A stretch of DNA of 42,367 nt from Hyphomicrobiales bacterium (GTDB lineage: Bacteria; Pseudomonadota; Alphaproteobacteria; Rhizobiales; JAJFHR01). The position numbers and the translations under genes were made by a program. Below, in pieces: positions 32,959 to 42,367 of the stretch. The notes under the pieces are model-generated. The model saw nothing but the letters and a program-made list of their open reading frames with translations. It had not been told where the DNA came from and did no database searches. The DNA lies in contig JAJFHS010000035.1 in assembly GCA_021775475.1 (NCBI GenBank), positions 1-42,367 of the forward strand, in the 5' to 3' direction. Position 1 is the first letter of the stretch; each line of letters opens with the position of its first letter.

Positions 32959-35900
32959 TCAGGCGTCTTCCAGCTCAACCGGTCTGGAAATCTGGCTGGC
33001 ATTTTGCTGACTTTTAATAGCGATCCATTTAAACAGAACCTTTGTCAGAGCGTCCATCTTGACGGGCTTTGACAGATAATCATCCATTCCCACCTCCATG
33101 CACTTTTCACGATCCCCGCTCATGACATGAGCGGTGAGTGCGATTACCGGTGTGCGTTTTTTGTGTTTTTCACTTTCATGAGAACGGATCAATTCGGTAG
33201 CCTCATAGCCATCCATTTCCGGCATGGAGATGTCCATCAAAATAACGTCGGCCCCGATATCCCGGTAGAGTTCAACCGCTTCGCGACCGTTGGATGCCAG
33301 GGTCAGTTTTATTGGTGAATCCATCAACATCTGCTCGACAACGCGCTGGTTGATTTCATTGTCTTCGGCTAAAAGCACATGATAGGTTTTTGCAGCCGCC
33401 TGGCCCGGTTGTGTTTTCAAATCGCGGATACGATGGCTGGTTGTCAATTCCTGGTTGTTTCCCCGTTCTGCAAGAGTTGTGGCGATTGCATCACGCAGCA
33501 TGTCCGAGCGAACGGGCTTGATCAAATAACCATCAACGCCCAGTTGCCGGTAGAATTTTACGTCCCCTTTTTGCCCGACCGGCAAAAGCATTATCAAAGG
33601 GATATTGCTCAAGGCCGGATCGCTCCTGATCGCACTTGTGAGCTGCTTTCCGTCCATTTCCGGCATGTGATAATCGAGAATAACCAGGCCAAACCTGTCA
33701 TCGCCCGAAGTGGATTTTCTTAGCAGGTTCAGCGCTTTTTCACCGCAGTTGACACAATGAGGGGTCATGCCAAAACTTTGAATTTGTTCGGACAGGATTG
33801 CCCTATTTATATCGACATCATCAACAACAAGTATTTTCATATTCTGCATGTTGGGCAGGATAAGATCGGGATTTTCCTCCTTGCCATCAATGGCCAGTTC
33901 CAGTGCAAGTTCAAATCTGGAGCCTTTGTTTTCGGCAGACGACACGGTGAGATTTGCATCCATAAGATCGGCAAGGCGTTTGGAGATGGCGAGCCCCAGT
34001 CCAGTACCGCCATACTGCCTGGTAGTGGAGTTATCGGCCTGTTCGAATTTATCAAAAATCGAACCGAGTTTATCGGCAGGAATCCCCACTCCAGTGTCGC
34101 TCACACTGATTTTAAGAGCTACCTTGTCTTTACCGCAATCACCGTCGACATTAATCAGAACATGCCCCCGGTGGGTGAATTTCAGGGCATTGCCGACCAG
34201 GTTGGTGACAATCTGGCGAATACGACCAACATCACCGATGCATCGTTCGGGAAGGGCCGGGTTATATTGAACTGCAAGCTCAACGTCATCTATGGTGACT
34301 TCGGAAGCCATCAGGCTTGCCACGTCTTCAATGCAGGATTTCAGGTTGAAGGGTATCGGATCCAATTCAAGTTTTCCTGCTTCGAATTTTGAAAAATCCA
34401 GAATATCATTGATGATGGCAATTAAAGATGAGCCAGACTTGGTGATAATGTTGATACAATCGGTCTGACGGGCATCGAGCTTGGTTTGAGATAGTATTTC
34501 AGCCATCCCCAAAATACCGTTCATTGGTGTTCTGATTTCGTGACTCATATTGGCAAGAAACTCAGATTTAGCCTGATTGCCGGATTCAGCAAACTTTTTG
34601 GCTTCGGTGAGTTCAGCCTGGTACTGTTTCATTTTAGTGATGTCGTAATAAGTCAACATCCTCGAGCCATCACCGAGAGCCGTGCACTGGTGTATTAACA
34701 CCTTGCCATCAACATAGCGTCGTTCCATCGGTGTAATCTGGCCAGACCTGATTTCATTCACCCGGTGTTCAACATAGTCCTCCCATCTGTCATAATCGAT
34801 GCCATGGACTTTTTCATCAAAGTGAGATTCAACAATTTCACGAAATGTCGGCTGGGTTGAAAGAAAATCCTCAGGTGTTCTGGTGAGTTCGCGAAACGCC
34901 CGATTGGAGAAAATTGTCCTAAGGTCGCTATCGAGGAACAAGACGCCGTAATCAATATTGTCGGTTACAGTTTCGAGCCGGTCCACCAAAGTCTGATTGA
35001 CCACATTGGCTTTGGTCAGTTCTTTGGCAAGCAACTCAAGTTTTTTTTCACGGGCTTTAAGTTCAGTAACATCAAAATGTGTGACCATTCGTGAGCCATT
35101 GTCGAGTGCAACACACTGATAAATTAGGGTTTTACCGTTTTTAAGCTGCATTTCAACCGGCTCTATCGAACCTGCTTTTACAGCAGTTTCGCGAGCTTTT
35201 ACGTAAGCTTCAAAATCATCATCGCTGACATCATAGATGTCATTATAACGATTAAACGTCAGAAGCTCTCCCATGGTCGGGCGGGTGTTGCAATATTCAT
35301 CATCATAGCCCCACAGCTCCCGGAATGCCCGGTTGATAATTGTTGCGTTCAATTCACTATCAAGAAAGACCACGGCCTGATTGATGTTTTCTATTGTCGC
35401 TTTAAACTGGGCCAGCAAGGTCTTGTTTTCGGCGCTCGCAGTTTCGAGTTTACGGGCCAATAACTGAAGTTTTTCCTCGCGGTTTTTCATCTCCGATATG
35501 TTGTAATACGTCAACATACGAGAGCCGTTTTCCAGTGCTACGCAATTGTAGATAAATACATTTCCGTCCAAATGGCGTTTTTCCATAGGCGGAATGGATC
35601 CTGCCTTAACGGCAGACAATCGTTCTTCGACAAAGTCTTCCCAGATCATGCCCGCCGTATCAAAAATATTCCTGTGGCGATTGAGTTCCATAATATCGCG
35701 GGCATTTGTACCCGTATCCAGATAATCGTCGCCCACACCCCATGTATGCCGAAATGCTTTATTGAGAATTATTGCCTTTAGATCCTTATCAAAAAAAGCA
35801 ACACAATGGTCGATGTTCTCAATCACAGCCTTGAACTGCGTCAGCAGGGCCTGTTTTTCACCATTTGCAGTTTCAAGATCAGCCGTCAGGGCTTGCAATT

Positions 35901-37194
35901 CCTGTTTACGGTGAAGGATTTTTGTTACGTCTGAATAGGTTCGCAAAAAACCGCCGTCAGGTAAAGGGACGCGGTGGATGTTGAAAATCCGGCCATTGAG
36001 ATGATATTCTGGAATATCATCGCAAGAATGGGCGACGCTTTCAAGATAGGTGTTAATTTTGGTGTCAGTGTCTTCAGTGCCAAAATTACCGGCTTTCGCC
36101 CCCCACTCACAGAATTTTCTCAGATTGTCTCCGGTTTTGACACCATCGTGAGGTATTTTATAGATATCAAGATAATTGTTATTGTGGCAAACAACGTTCA
36201 ACTGCTCGTCAACCATGCAGATGCCCTGATCGAGATTTTCGAGCACTGTTTCCAGAATTCGTGTCTGCTTTTCAAGTTTAATCGCATTCAGGCGCAGCTC
36301 GGTAATATCAGTGTGAGTGATAACCGACCCGCCATTTGGCAACCCCTTGCTGACGGTTCTGATAATACGGCCGGAAGGTGTTTTGCGATGCAGGACAGAT
36401 TGCTTGCCCGGGGCGAACTGGGCCATAATATTTTTGGTATATAGTTTACCCTCTTCGCTGCAATAGCCATGTTCTACGACATACTCGACCAACAGACGCC
36501 GTGGCTGACCTTTATCAAAAAGCCTGGCTGGAACTTCAAGAAGTTCCCAACACCCGGGATTTGCCAGAATGACCCGATCATCCTTGTCGTAGGCTACAAC
36601 GCCTTTATCCATCGACATGACGATGTCTTTATAGGCATCAGGAATTTCTTGATTTGTTTGAGCTCCAGGCAATGATGCAGGTCGCACCGCCTTGAAAACC
36701 AGTTTCGGCTTCTTCGCTTCGAGCGTTGCTTGAGGTTTGGCAACAGGGTTGGCGCGCGTTGCCAAAGACAGGATCAGCAATGACAGGGAGAGCAAAGTAT
36801 TTTCGAGTTGCTGAATTTTCTGGTTTGAACCCGGCACAGAATGATCGCTGGCGTCATCTATACGATGGAACAGCGATCTGGCCGCCAGGCTGGACAGGTT
36901 ATTGAGAATTTCTCCAGAATCCCCCCTTTGGTCAGCATCACTGGACAGAAGGGTTTTCGATGTTGAAATAAAACGCCGGATATCGCTGCTGAGTCGATCA
37001 TCATCTTCAGTGCAAGTTGCGGGACCATTACATATCTGATGATTTTCAAGTTGCAGCAGTATTTGCTGAATTTTATTCAGGCTTTCTGCGGTTTCCCGGA
37101 CACCGGTTGCTTCCACATACCGATGCGCACTCAAAGCAAGTTGCCGGGAAATATCAAGCAATGATGTTGAAGCGGGATGAGGGTTTGGCAACAT
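32959..37194 (-). CDS. hybrid sensor histidine kinase, five PAS domains, two receivers
   Basis: A 1411-residue kinase. Residues 1-150 are helical with no clear transmembrane pair, so a cytoplasmic sensor is likely. Five PAS domains follow: about 186-305, 312-432, 450-573, 594-717 and 735-857. The last three resemble each other closely, each ending in a GSRM-T-(Y/H)-(Y/F)-(N/D)-(I/V) strand, and look like tandem duplicates. The dimerisation domain has phospho-acceptor His885 ([12 protein letters not shown]). The ATPase domain has the N-box VGNALKFT and G boxes DTGVGIP and GGTGLGLAI. Receiver 1 (about 1119-1237) has Asp1174 and receiver 2 (1272-1391) has Asp1321 with Lys1376. No Hpt domain is present. 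It stands alone. A CtrA-like site lies 77 bp upstream. Confidence 0.93.
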   Translation of the reverse strand: MLPNPHPASTSLLDISRQLALSAHRYVEATGVRETAESLNKIQQILLQLENHQICNGPATCTEDDDRLSSDIRRFISTSKTLLSSDADQRGDSGEILNNLSSLAARSLFHRIDDASDHSVPGSNQKIQQLENTLLSLSLLILSLATRANPVAKPQATLEAKKPKLVFKAVRPASLPGAQTNQEIPDAYKDIVMSMDKGVVAYDKDDRVILANPGCWELLEVPARLFDKGQPRRLLVEYVVEHGYCSEEGKLYTKNIMAQFAPGKQSVLHRKTPSGRIIRTVSKGLPNGGSVITHTDITELRLNAIKLEKQTRILETVLENLDQGICMVDEQLNVVCHNNNYLDIYKIPHDGVKTGDNLRKFCEWGAKAGNFGTEDTDTKINTYLESVAHSCDDIPEYHLNGRIFNIHRVPLPDGGFLRTYSDVTKILHRKQELQALTADLETANGEKQALLTQFKAVIENIDHCVAFFDKDLKAIILNKAFRHTWGVGDDYLDTGTNARDIMELNRHRNIFDTAGMIWEDFVEERLSAVKAGSIPPMEKRHLDGNVFIYNCVALENGSRMLTYYNISEMKNREEKLQLLARKLETASAENKTLLAQFKATIENINQAVVFLDSELNATIINRAFRELWGYDDEYCNTRPTMGELLTFNRYNDIYDVSDDDFEAYVKARETAVKAGSIEPVEMQLKNGKTLIYQCVALDNGSRMVTHFDVTELKAREKKLELLAKELTKANVVNQTLVDRLETVTDNIDYGVLFLDSDLRTIFSNRAFRELTRTPEDFLSTQPTFREIVESHFDEKVHGIDYDRWEDYVEHRVNEIRSGQITPMERRYVDGKVLIHQCTALGDGSRMLTYYDITKMKQYQAELTEAKKFAESGNQAKSEFLANMSHEIRTPMNGILGMAEILSQTKLDARQTDCINIITKSGSSLIAIINDILDFSKFEAGKLELDPIPFNLKSCIEDVASLMASEVTIDDVELAVQYNPALPERCIGDVGRIRQIVTNLVGNALKFTHRGHVLINVDGDCGKDKVALKISVSDTGVGIPADKLGSIFDKFEQADNSTTRQYGGTGLGLAISKRLADLMDANLTVSSAENKGSRFELALELAIDGKEENPDLILPNMQNMKILVVDDVDINRAILSEQIQSFGMTPHCVNCGEKALNLLRKSTSGDDRFGLVILDYHMPEMDGKQLTSAIRSDPALSNIPLIMLLPVGQKGDVKFYRQLGVDGYLIKPVRSDMLRDAIATTLAERGNNQELTTSHRIRDLKTQPGQAAAKTYHVLLAEDNEINQRVVEQMLMDSPIKLTLASNGREAVELYRDIGADVILMDISMPEMDGYEATELIRSHESEKHKKRTPVIALTAHVMSGDREKCMEVGMDDYLSKPVKMDALTKVLFKWIAIKSQQNASQISRPVELEDA

Positions 37195-37270
37195 CAGTAA
37201 TTTTTCAGCTTAAATTGAGTGAATGACAATAAAATCAACGTCTCAATCAATAAAACTATACGGCTTATGG

Positions 37271-37285
37271 TTAATCCATCCTTAA
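37271..37285 (-). promoter_or_regulatory. candidate CtrA binding site upstream of the hybrid kinase
   Basis: TTAA-N7-TTAA, the CtrA full-site spacing, lies in the 172-bp gap before the kinase. Read on the kinase strand it is TTAAGGATGGATTAACCAT, whose second half extends to TTAACCAT, the common alphaproteobacterial CtrA half-site. The kinase start is 77 bp downstream, which fits a promoter position. Confidence 0.5.
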
Positions 37286-37366
37286 TAACTACAGATATCA
37301 ACACCAAAAATCGCTACTCACGTTCTGTTGATACTGAGTCTAAAATCCGGTCAAATTGGCTGCATA

Positions 37367-38212
37367 TTAAAGAAATTCTTTAATCCAGCGCTGATAATCC
37401 GCATCTCTGGTGACTGTTTTCATCAGCTCAGCCGATGCCAGCCTGTCGATTTCTCCCGGCGGCGTTCCTGATCTCAACGCTGCCAGCGTATCATAAACCG
37501 CTTGAACCGATGCCTTAATGGGGTGGTGTCCCTGCAAACATATACGAACACCTTGGGAAGCCAAAAACTCAAGGTCGGAAAATCCGGCCAGCATGAGGGG
37601 GATGCTTATTTCCGAGTTGAGGAGCTCGATCTGCTGGTGATTTTTCAACCCAAGCATGAAAAGCGCATCAACGCCTGCAGCTTCATAAGCCTTCGCACGC
37701 TCCAGCGCATCTTGTGCACTGCTCAGTCCAAAGGCACTTGTGCGCCCGATGATCACAAGATTGGGGTCAACACGTGCGTCAAGAGCTGCACGCATTTTTC
37801 CAACGCCTTCTTCCACAGACAAAAGCTGGGTTGAGTTTTGTGAGCCATGGACAATCGGCAAGGCCGTATCTTCAATCGTCAATGCCGATATGCCGGCAGC
37901 TTCGAGTTCTTCGACACAGCGCATGACGTTGAGAGCATTGCCATAGCCATGATCGGCATCAACAACGAGGGGAATTTCGGCACTACGGCAAATTCGCCTG
38001 CCCTGATCTGCAAATTCACTCAAGGTCAAAACGATGTGGTCCGGAGCACCCAACACTGTCAGGGAGGCAACGGAACCGGCGAACATCGCCATTTCATACC
38101 CAAGATCTTCAGCAATGCGGGCCGACATCGGATCAAATACGGACGCAGGATGAAAACACTGATCACCTGACAGAAGCTGCCGCAAGTTCTCACGCCGCCT
38201 GGTCCAACGCAT
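37367..38212 (-). CDS. oxaloacetate-decarboxylase-like protein, PEP mutase/isocitrate lyase superfamily
   Basis: A 281-residue (beta/alpha)8 protein resembling the Pseudomonas oxaloacetate decarboxylase of this superfamily. Shared segments include HPASVFDPMSARIAEDLG, DADHGYGNALNVMR, LTIEDTALP, VEEGVGKMRAAL and LGVRI-type GVRICLQGHH near the end. Metal and oxyanion residues sit in DADHGYG and IEDT. True PEP mutase has EDK in that position, so this is not a phosphonate-biosynthesis enzyme. ATG 38212 is preferred because GAGGGA is just upstream; a TTG four codons earlier is open. It starts 28 bp after the stop of the secreted-protein gene, so they may be co-transcribed. Confidence 0.85.
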   Translation of the reverse strand: MRWTRRRENLRQLLSGDQCFHPASVFDPMSARIAEDLGYEMAMFAGSVASLTVLGAPDHIVLTLSEFADQGRRICRSAEIPLVVDADHGYGNALNVMRCVEELEAAGISALTIEDTALPIVHGSQNSTQLLSVEEGVGKMRAALDARVDPNLVIIGRTSAFGLSSAQDALERAKAYEAAGVDALFMLGLKNHQQIELLNSEISIPLMLAGFSDLEFLASQGVRICLQGHHPIKASVQAVYDTLAALRSGTPPGEIDRLASAELMKTVTRDADYQRWIKEFL

Positions 38213-38240
38213 GATATCCCTCAATATTCTAGTTCAAGGC

Positions 38241-40250
38241 CTAATTGGCAGATACATTCGCGCCCAATAAAACAGGCAACTGATCAGGTGCTGCGGACAC
38301 TGTACCCAGTACTTGAGTGAACGGGACCGGTGCTTTTGGGTTAAGATCCACAGACAGTCTCTTGGGGTTTTTCAAAAACGATACCATAGCCGTCTTTAGG
38401 TCTTCTATAAACGGTGTTCCGGTCAACGGCCCTGCCTGCAATTCGATCATCTCAACGATCATTGTGCGCAAGCCCTCAGGCGGCGTTTTCTGCACTTTGG
38501 CAAAGTAATCAATCAACCCGGTTACCAGGACCGCGTCCTTAACGAGAAAATTGACGTTCTTGAAGGCCAGGGTTGACATTGCCTCGACAATATTTTGCGG
38601 ATTTTCAATCACTGAGCGAGGAAATCCTGTCACTCCGGCTTTGAGTTTTACGTTGACACCATTGTCAAGTGAGACATCGGCAACTTCCAATGTCATATCC
38701 TGACTGGCCTCATCCCACTTCAAGTTAAAATTAGCCGCAATATCCAATACTTCGTAGCCGAGGGATTGCAACATGGTCAGTGCCATCGGGTCTTCAATAT
38801 AAGCGACAGGCAGCCTGAAACCCTCGGTATCAACTTTGATATCAGTTGGAATGGCACCAATAAACCCTGATTGCAACAGGCGAAACAGACCAAGGGAAAT
38901 TGCCGGTTTCTTTTTATCATCAAAGAACAAATTGGTTACTTGAATTTTACCGATTTTGGGTCCTAGCGCTGCGGCTGCAAATGGATCGTTCGGCGGTCCC
39001 TGCTCTACCGCTGTCAAAATCTCCTCAACTGAGGGGAAGATTACATCGCCAATAGTAGCTTCATCAAAGCTTATTTTTTCACCATCCGAGCCGTTTACGT
39101 CAACACCTTCGATGGCAAACCTTTCCAGCCCCTGATTTGACAGATTCCTGATAATGAATTTAGCCATGCTGGCAGTGATGTTTTCCGGACCGCTGCCCTT
39201 AAGGTTGGAAACAGACACTTCATCGACGGCAAAACCACGCGCGAAGTCCAAAGAAGTCGCCAGCGATTCCTTATCGTCAATTTCCTCGCCAAGCGCCAGA
39301 CGGTCCAGCATAGCCAGCAAAGAACGCTTGCCAGGGCGCACCTTGACGCCAGCGATCGTGTAGTTCTCCATGGAGATATTTATGGGGCCGACTAGGATAT
39401 TCATATCCGAGGTAGAAGCCTCGGCTGCAACGGTTCTATATTCAGAACCTGGCCCGGTACCCTGGCCATTCAAAGCGTCAACTATCGGGCGCAGATCTAT
39501 ACCGCGCTGGATCGTCTCACCGTAAGTAGTCTCCATCTTTTCATATGGTACATCACCGGACTCTTTGGGAAAATCGATGGTTTGCTTATAAGACGCCATC
39601 CGCACTTGCTCGAATTGGCCATTCTGCAAACCACGCACAGAAAGGCCATTATATTCAGCGCGCAAACCCACTTCACCGTTAAGGGTCTGGGTCATTAAAA
39701 TCTGGTCAATCGTGGATTTTTTAACCACGGTTTTGAGAAAGAGGTCGTAATAGTGAAGATAGCGCGAGATTGGCCGCTGAGGATCTTCGGGTAAAGGGGT
39801 TATCCGGGGATAGAAAACACCTTCAGCTTTTATGCCTTTGATTGTGCTGGCCAGGGTGACAATGCTGTCATTTGTATCGTAAAATTTTATTTCCACCCGC
39901 GCATCTTCAGGCATGGAATATTGTTTTGCGCTGAAGCCATCAGCTTCCTGCCTGAACCCGATTATGACGATTTCAGCGGTTGAGAATACGATGTCGAATG
40001 AGGGTGAATTGCCCCCGGGAAACTTGATATTCCAGTCAATCTGCGGGTTGACTACGGTAATTGTATCAGTGGCTTCATCAAACCTTAAAGCATCATAGCT
40101 GGCGGCTTTGGCACCGGCATCCTTCAAACTCTGGAACCAGCTGGCGATGGCCTGTTCTGTCGGCGAGGCTGCTGCGACAGTGTTAACTTGTACAATGATC
40201 AAGCTAAAAAGAGCAAAAATCAATGCCGGAAAATGCCATTTTCTAACCAT
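38241..40250 (-). CDS. large secreted protein of unknown function
   Basis: I do not recognise a named family. With ATG 40250 (GGAG 9 nt upstream) the protein has 669 residues and starts with a Sec signal peptide, MVRKWHFPALIFALFSLIIV followed by VNTVAAA. The body is mostly beta-strand-like and acidic, with repeated local themes such as EISFDEATIGDVIFP, EVADVSLDNGVNVKL and ATSDMNILVGPINISMENYT, which suggest a repetitive beta structure, perhaps AsmA-like or a large periplasmic barrel. There is no second hydrophobic segment, so it is periplasmic or secreted. The frame is open 41 codons further upstream but without a ribosome site. It lies between the Fe-S scaffold gene and the oxaloacetate-decarboxylase-like gene. 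Confidence 0.75.
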   Translation of the reverse strand: MVRKWHFPALIFALFSLIIVQVNTVAAASPTEQAIASWFQSLKDAGAKAASYDALRFDEATDTITVVNPQIDWNIKFPGGNSPSFDIVFSTAEIVIIGFRQEADGFSAKQYSMPEDARVEIKFYDTNDSIVTLASTIKGIKAEGVFYPRITPLPEDPQRPISRYLHYYDLFLKTVVKKSTIDQILMTQTLNGEVGLRAEYNGLSVRGLQNGQFEQVRMASYKQTIDFPKESGDVPYEKMETTYGETIQRGIDLRPIVDALNGQGTGPGSEYRTVAAEASTSDMNILVGPINISMENYTIAGVKVRPGKRSLLAMLDRLALGEEIDDKESLATSLDFARGFAVDEVSVSNLKGSGPENITASMAKFIIRNLSNQGLERFAIEGVDVNGSDGEKISFDEATIGDVIFPSVEEILTAVEQGPPNDPFAAAALGPKIGKIQVTNLFFDDKKKPAISLGLFRLLQSGFIGAIPTDIKVDTEGFRLPVAYIEDPMALTMLQSLGYEVLDIAANFNLKWDEASQDMTLEVADVSLDNGVNVKLKAGVTGFPRSVIENPQNIVEAMSTLAFKNVNFLVKDAVLVTGLIDYFAKVQKTPPEGLRTMIVEMIELQAGPLTGTPFIEDLKTAMVSFLKNPKRLSVDLNPKAPVPFTQVLGTVSAAPDQLPVLLGANVSAN

Positions 40251-40412
40251 ATCTGACGACTCCAGTGTAAAATTTTTCTGTTGGGACATACATACCCGCT
40301 TATTGATGGGGATACCACCTGGAAATTTACCGAAAGGATTGCCTTGCGCGACAGGAGCGTTAAGAAACCTCAAGCTTGAATTGATGGTCCACTTTTATCG
40401 GGAGCAGGTCAA

Positions 40413-40853
40413 TTACCCACCAGCCTGCCGCTGCTCAATCTGATCTATCGCATCCTCAACCGCATCAAACGTCAGCAACGTAGACGCGTGGCGAGCTTTG
40501 AAGTCGCGTACTGGCTCAAGGATTTCGAGGTCTTTCCATTTACCGGTCGGTGCCTGGCCGTTTTCCTGTAGCATGGCGCGCATCTGTGCACCCACCGTTC
40601 TGAGTTCTTCAGCAGTTGAGCCGATGACATGGCTGGCCATTATTGAGGAGGAGGCCTGACCCAGCGCGCAGGCTTTTACTTCGTGGCCGAAGGCTGTTAC
40701 CACGCCGTCTTCCATGCTGAGGTCAACGATGACCCGACTGCCGCACAACTTCGAGTACGCCTTGGACGAGGCACCAGGGTTGTCCAGCCTTTGGGTGAGC
40801 GGTATATTTCCTGCCAGTTGCAGGATTCGCTTATTGTAAACATCGTTCAACAT
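40413..40853 (-). CDS. Fe-S cluster assembly scaffold protein, IscU/SufU-like
   Basis: A 146-residue NifU-N-type protein. It has the first two scaffold cysteines, Cys37 in KLCGSR and Cys63 in VKACALGQASSS. The third cysteine, expected in the C-terminal helix, is replaced (KARHASTLLTFD). The ALGQASSS segment is typical of the family. Without the third Cys it may bind clusters differently or have lost the canonical role; I recall similar proteins in other Rhizobiales, often near folE. It is divergent from folE with 162 bp between. No clear Shine-Dalgarno is seen before the ATG, but MLNDVYNKRILQLAG fits the family start. Confidence 0.85.
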   Translation of the reverse strand: MLNDVYNKRILQLAGNIPLTQRLDNPGASSKAYSKLCGSRVIVDLSMEDGVVTAFGHEVKACALGQASSSIMASHVIGSTAEELRTVGAQMRAMLQENGQAPTGKWKDLEILEPVRDFKARHASTLLTFDAVEDAIDQIEQRQAGG

Positions 40854-41015
40854 TATAAATTACTATATATGAGAAAGAATGTGATTGTTGAAGACTTGAG
40901 TTGAGGTTTGGTGATTTTTATTTCCAAAAGCCCAAGGAATTTGTTGACATTGCCGGGAAACTGGTGAAATCCAACCTGCAAGCTTAATAGCCTTATCTAA
41001 GAAACCGGTGAAAAA

Positions 41016-41630
41016 ATGGATGCAATTTTGAAAAAAGACTCTGGGCTCAATCTGGACGGCGTCAAACGCCCCAGCCGTGAAGAAGCGGAAGAAGCTGTGC
41101 GCACGCTGATTGCCTGGGCCGGTGATGATCCTGCCCGTGAAGGCCTGCTGGACACGCCCAAGCGCGTTGTGAACGCTTATAACGAGTTTTTCTCCGGTTA
41201 TAACGAAGATCCAGCCGATGTATTGTCGCGGGTGTTTGAAGATGTCAAAGGCTATGATGATATCGTCATGTTGCGCGACATTGATGTGATCTCGCACTGC
41301 GAGCATCACATTATCCCCTTCATTGGTGTCGCCCACATTGCATATTACCCGACCGAAGCCGTGGTTGGTATTTCCAAACTTGCCCGGGTGGTCGATATTT
41401 ATGCCCATCGCATGCAGACACAGGAAACCATGACGGCGCAGATTGCCGAGACCATTGACAAGGCGCTTAAACCCCACGGCACTGCCGTGATGATTGATGC
41501 GGTTCACCAGTGCATGTCGATACGCGGTGTTAAGAAGAAAGATGTGTCAACGATTACAACGCAGTTCACCGGTGTGTTTAAACAACGCCCTGAACTTCAG
41601 GAACGTTTTATCAAGCTCATCAGGGGTTAG
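41016..41630 (+). CDS. folE: GTP cyclohydrolase I
   Basis: The first enzyme of folate (tetrahydropterin) synthesis, converting GTP to 7,8-dihydroneopterin triphosphate. The protein is 204 residues, normal for the type I enzyme. Zinc ligands are visible: Cys95 and His98 in [13 protein letters not shown], and Cys166 in [17 protein letters not shown] and [13 protein letters not shown] [16 protein letters not shown] are signature segments. A possible -35 TTGACA is at 40944-40949, with no convincing -10. It is followed after 11 bp by hisI, an order common in Rhizobiales. Confidence 0.96.
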   Translation: MDAILKKDSGLNLDGVKRPSREEAEEAVRTLIAWAGDDPAREGLLDTPKRVVNAYNEFFSGYNEDPADVLSRVFEDVKGYDDIVMLRDIDVISHCEHHIIPFIGVAHIAYYPTEAVVGISKLARVVDIYAHRMQTQETMTAQIAETIDKALKPHGTAVMIDAVHQCMSIRGVKKKDVSTITTQFTGVFKQRPELQERFIKLIRG

Positions 41631-41641
41631 GATTTTTAAAG

Positions 41642-42115
41642 ATGGCTAAGTTTGCCAAACGCACAAGCGTTGAACAGGTTGAAGAAGGTTCTGACCTCGC
41701 GCCTAAGTTTGATGCCGATGGCCTGTTGCCGGTTGTCACCACCAGTGCCGAGAGCGGTGACGTGCTGATGTTGGGATATATGAACTCCGAAGCACTGGAG
41801 CGCACGATTGAAACCGGCGAAGCGCATTACTGGAGCCGTTCGCGCCAATGTTTATGGCACAAGGGTGCGACCAGCGGCCTTGTTCAGAAAATTGTCGATA
41901 TTCGCATTGATGATGATCAGGACGCAATCTGGCTCAAAGTCGACGTCGCAGGCTCAGGTGCCAGTTGCCACGTGGGCTATAATTCATGTTTTTACCGTTC
42001 GATACCGACCGGCAAAGCCCCCTCGCCCGATTTGAAGCTGAAATACCGCGAAGACGAAAAGACCTTCGATCCGCTCGAAGTCTATGGCGATGCGCCAAAT
42101 CCAACCCAGCTTTGA
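41642..42115 (+). CDS. hisI: phosphoribosyl-AMP cyclohydrolase
   Basis: The third step of histidine synthesis, opening the adenine ring of phosphoribosyl-AMP. The 157-residue protein is the monofunctional HisI type. Motifs: VLMLGYMNSEALERT, GEAHYWSRSRQCLWHKGATSG, and the zinc box GASCHVGYNSCF with two Cys. The third zinc ligand, usually Cys in a DCD segment, is Asp-rich here (RIDDDQDAIW), as I recall also in related alphaproteobacteria. It is 11 bp after folE, so the two are co-transcribed. TAGGA lies before the ATG. Confidence 0.95.
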   Translation: MAKFAKRTSVEQVEEGSDLAPKFDADGLLPVVTTSAESGDVLMLGYMNSEALERTIETGEAHYWSRSRQCLWHKGATSGLVQKIVDIRIDDDQDAIWLKVDVAGSGASCHVGYNSCFYRSIPTGKAPSPDLKLKYREDEKTFDPLEVYGDAPNPTQL

Positions 42116-42145
42116 GGTCATTCAACCGACCTCTCCTCACCCGTC

Positions 42146-42168
42146 ATCCTCGGGCTTGACCCGGGGAT
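42146..42168. repeat. dispersed palindromic repeat after hisI
   Basis: ATCCTCGGG at 42146-42154 and CCCGGGGAT at 42160-42168, with loop CTTGA, form a 9-bp stem with one mismatch. The core matches the palindrome at 6209-6239. It may terminate the folE-hisI transcript. This core is widespread in alphaproteobacterial intergenic regions. Confidence 0.6.
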
Positions 42169-42305
42169 CCATAGCGCTGCGCTTTCGAAAACTATGATAT
42201 TACCTTTTAGCCGATGGCTTAGAGGAATTGACCCGGCCCCCTGATCCGGGCTATTCAGGTGTAGAATCCGTTCATGTTTATTTCCGTTATTTTGGTTGGC
42301 GTCAA

Positions 42306-42349
42306 GGCCTGCGGAGTGGAGCCCTTGCGTAGCTCAAGCGAAGCAGGCC
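42306..42349. repeat. nested inverted repeat at the right edge
   Basis: GGCCTGC at 42306-42312 pairs with GCAGGCC at 42343-42349. Inside, GAGC at 42319-42322 pairs with GCTC at 42332-42335. It resembles a REP-type element or the end of a mobile element running off the window. The 252 bp after hisI show no gene. Confidence 0.4.
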
Positions 42350-42367
42350 GGTTTGTGCGGTTTAATC

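Noticed and set aside
37367..38212. PEP mutase, that is phosphonate biosynthesis
   Set aside because: The key segment is IEDT rather than EDK, and the sequence resembles oxaloacetate decarboxylase; no phosphonopyruvate decarboxylase accompanies it.
1..42367. CRISPR array, tRNA or rRNA genes
   Set aside because: No regularly spaced multi-copy repeat array and no recognisable tRNA or rRNA sequence were found by eye; the only tandem repeats are the two 21-bp units at 28526-28576.

Overview
The window looks like a chromosomal segment of a marine-type alphaproteobacterium, probably Hyphomicrobiales (Rhizobiales). The arguments are the iscU-like / folE / hisI neighbourhood at the right end, a TTAA-N7-TTAA CtrA-type site, an alphaproteobacterial style of palindromic intergenic repeats, and moderate GC content. 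This placement is inference from gene order and protein style; no 16S or other marker is present. No tRNA, rRNA, CRISPR array or prophage was seen. Both ends lie in repetitive DNA: an IS5-type transposase tail on the left and palindromic repeats on the right. The window may therefore be a whole contig broken at repeats.

Layout. 1-3.0 kb: transposase tail, alpha/beta hydrolase + DUF1330 pair, a decayed LysR regulator with three frameshifts and a nonsense codon, and an SDR oxidoreductase. 3.1-6.2 kb: SAF-domain oxidoreductase, then a divergent Lrp/AsnC regulator and alanine dehydrogenase (ald). 6.2-10.1 kb: a two-gene operon (ThDP enzyme of the acetolactate synthase type plus acyl-CoA dehydrogenase) divergent from a LysR gene, with a near-ideal palindromic operator between them. 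10.1-17.5 kb: TPR/2OG-oxygenase-like protein, RND efflux adaptor and pump, CaiB/BaiF CoA-transferase, SAM methyltransferase.

17.5-28.4 kb is the best-understood block: a complete 2-aminoethylphosphonate (AEP) uptake and mineralisation locus. An ABC transporter (binding protein, ATPase, fused permease) brings AEP in. PhnW transaminates it with pyruvate to phosphonoacetaldehyde and alanine, PhnY oxidises the aldehyde to phosphonoacetate, and PhnA cleaves the C-P bond to acetate and phosphate. A Na/Pi-cotransporter-type protein with a PhoU domain follows phnY at 25 bp in the same direction and may dispose of the released phosphate. A LysR gene is divergent from phnW. Alanine made by PhnW could be recycled by the ald gene elsewhere in the window, releasing ammonium.

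28.4-42.4 kb: a 425-bp regulatory region with perfect direct repeats upstream of the AEP binding protein; a divergent GNAT / FG-GAP pair sharing a hairpin that hides Shine-Dalgarno sequences on both strands; a HAD phosphatase; a GMC oxidoreductase whose 3' end is duplicated around a palindromic repeat; a 1411-residue hybrid histidine kinase with five PAS domains and two receivers, preceded by a CtrA-like site; an oxaloacetate-decarboxylase-like enzyme; a large secreted protein of unknown function; and the housekeeping genes for an Fe-S scaffold, folE and hisI.

All calls come from reading motifs and context by eye; no database search was run.
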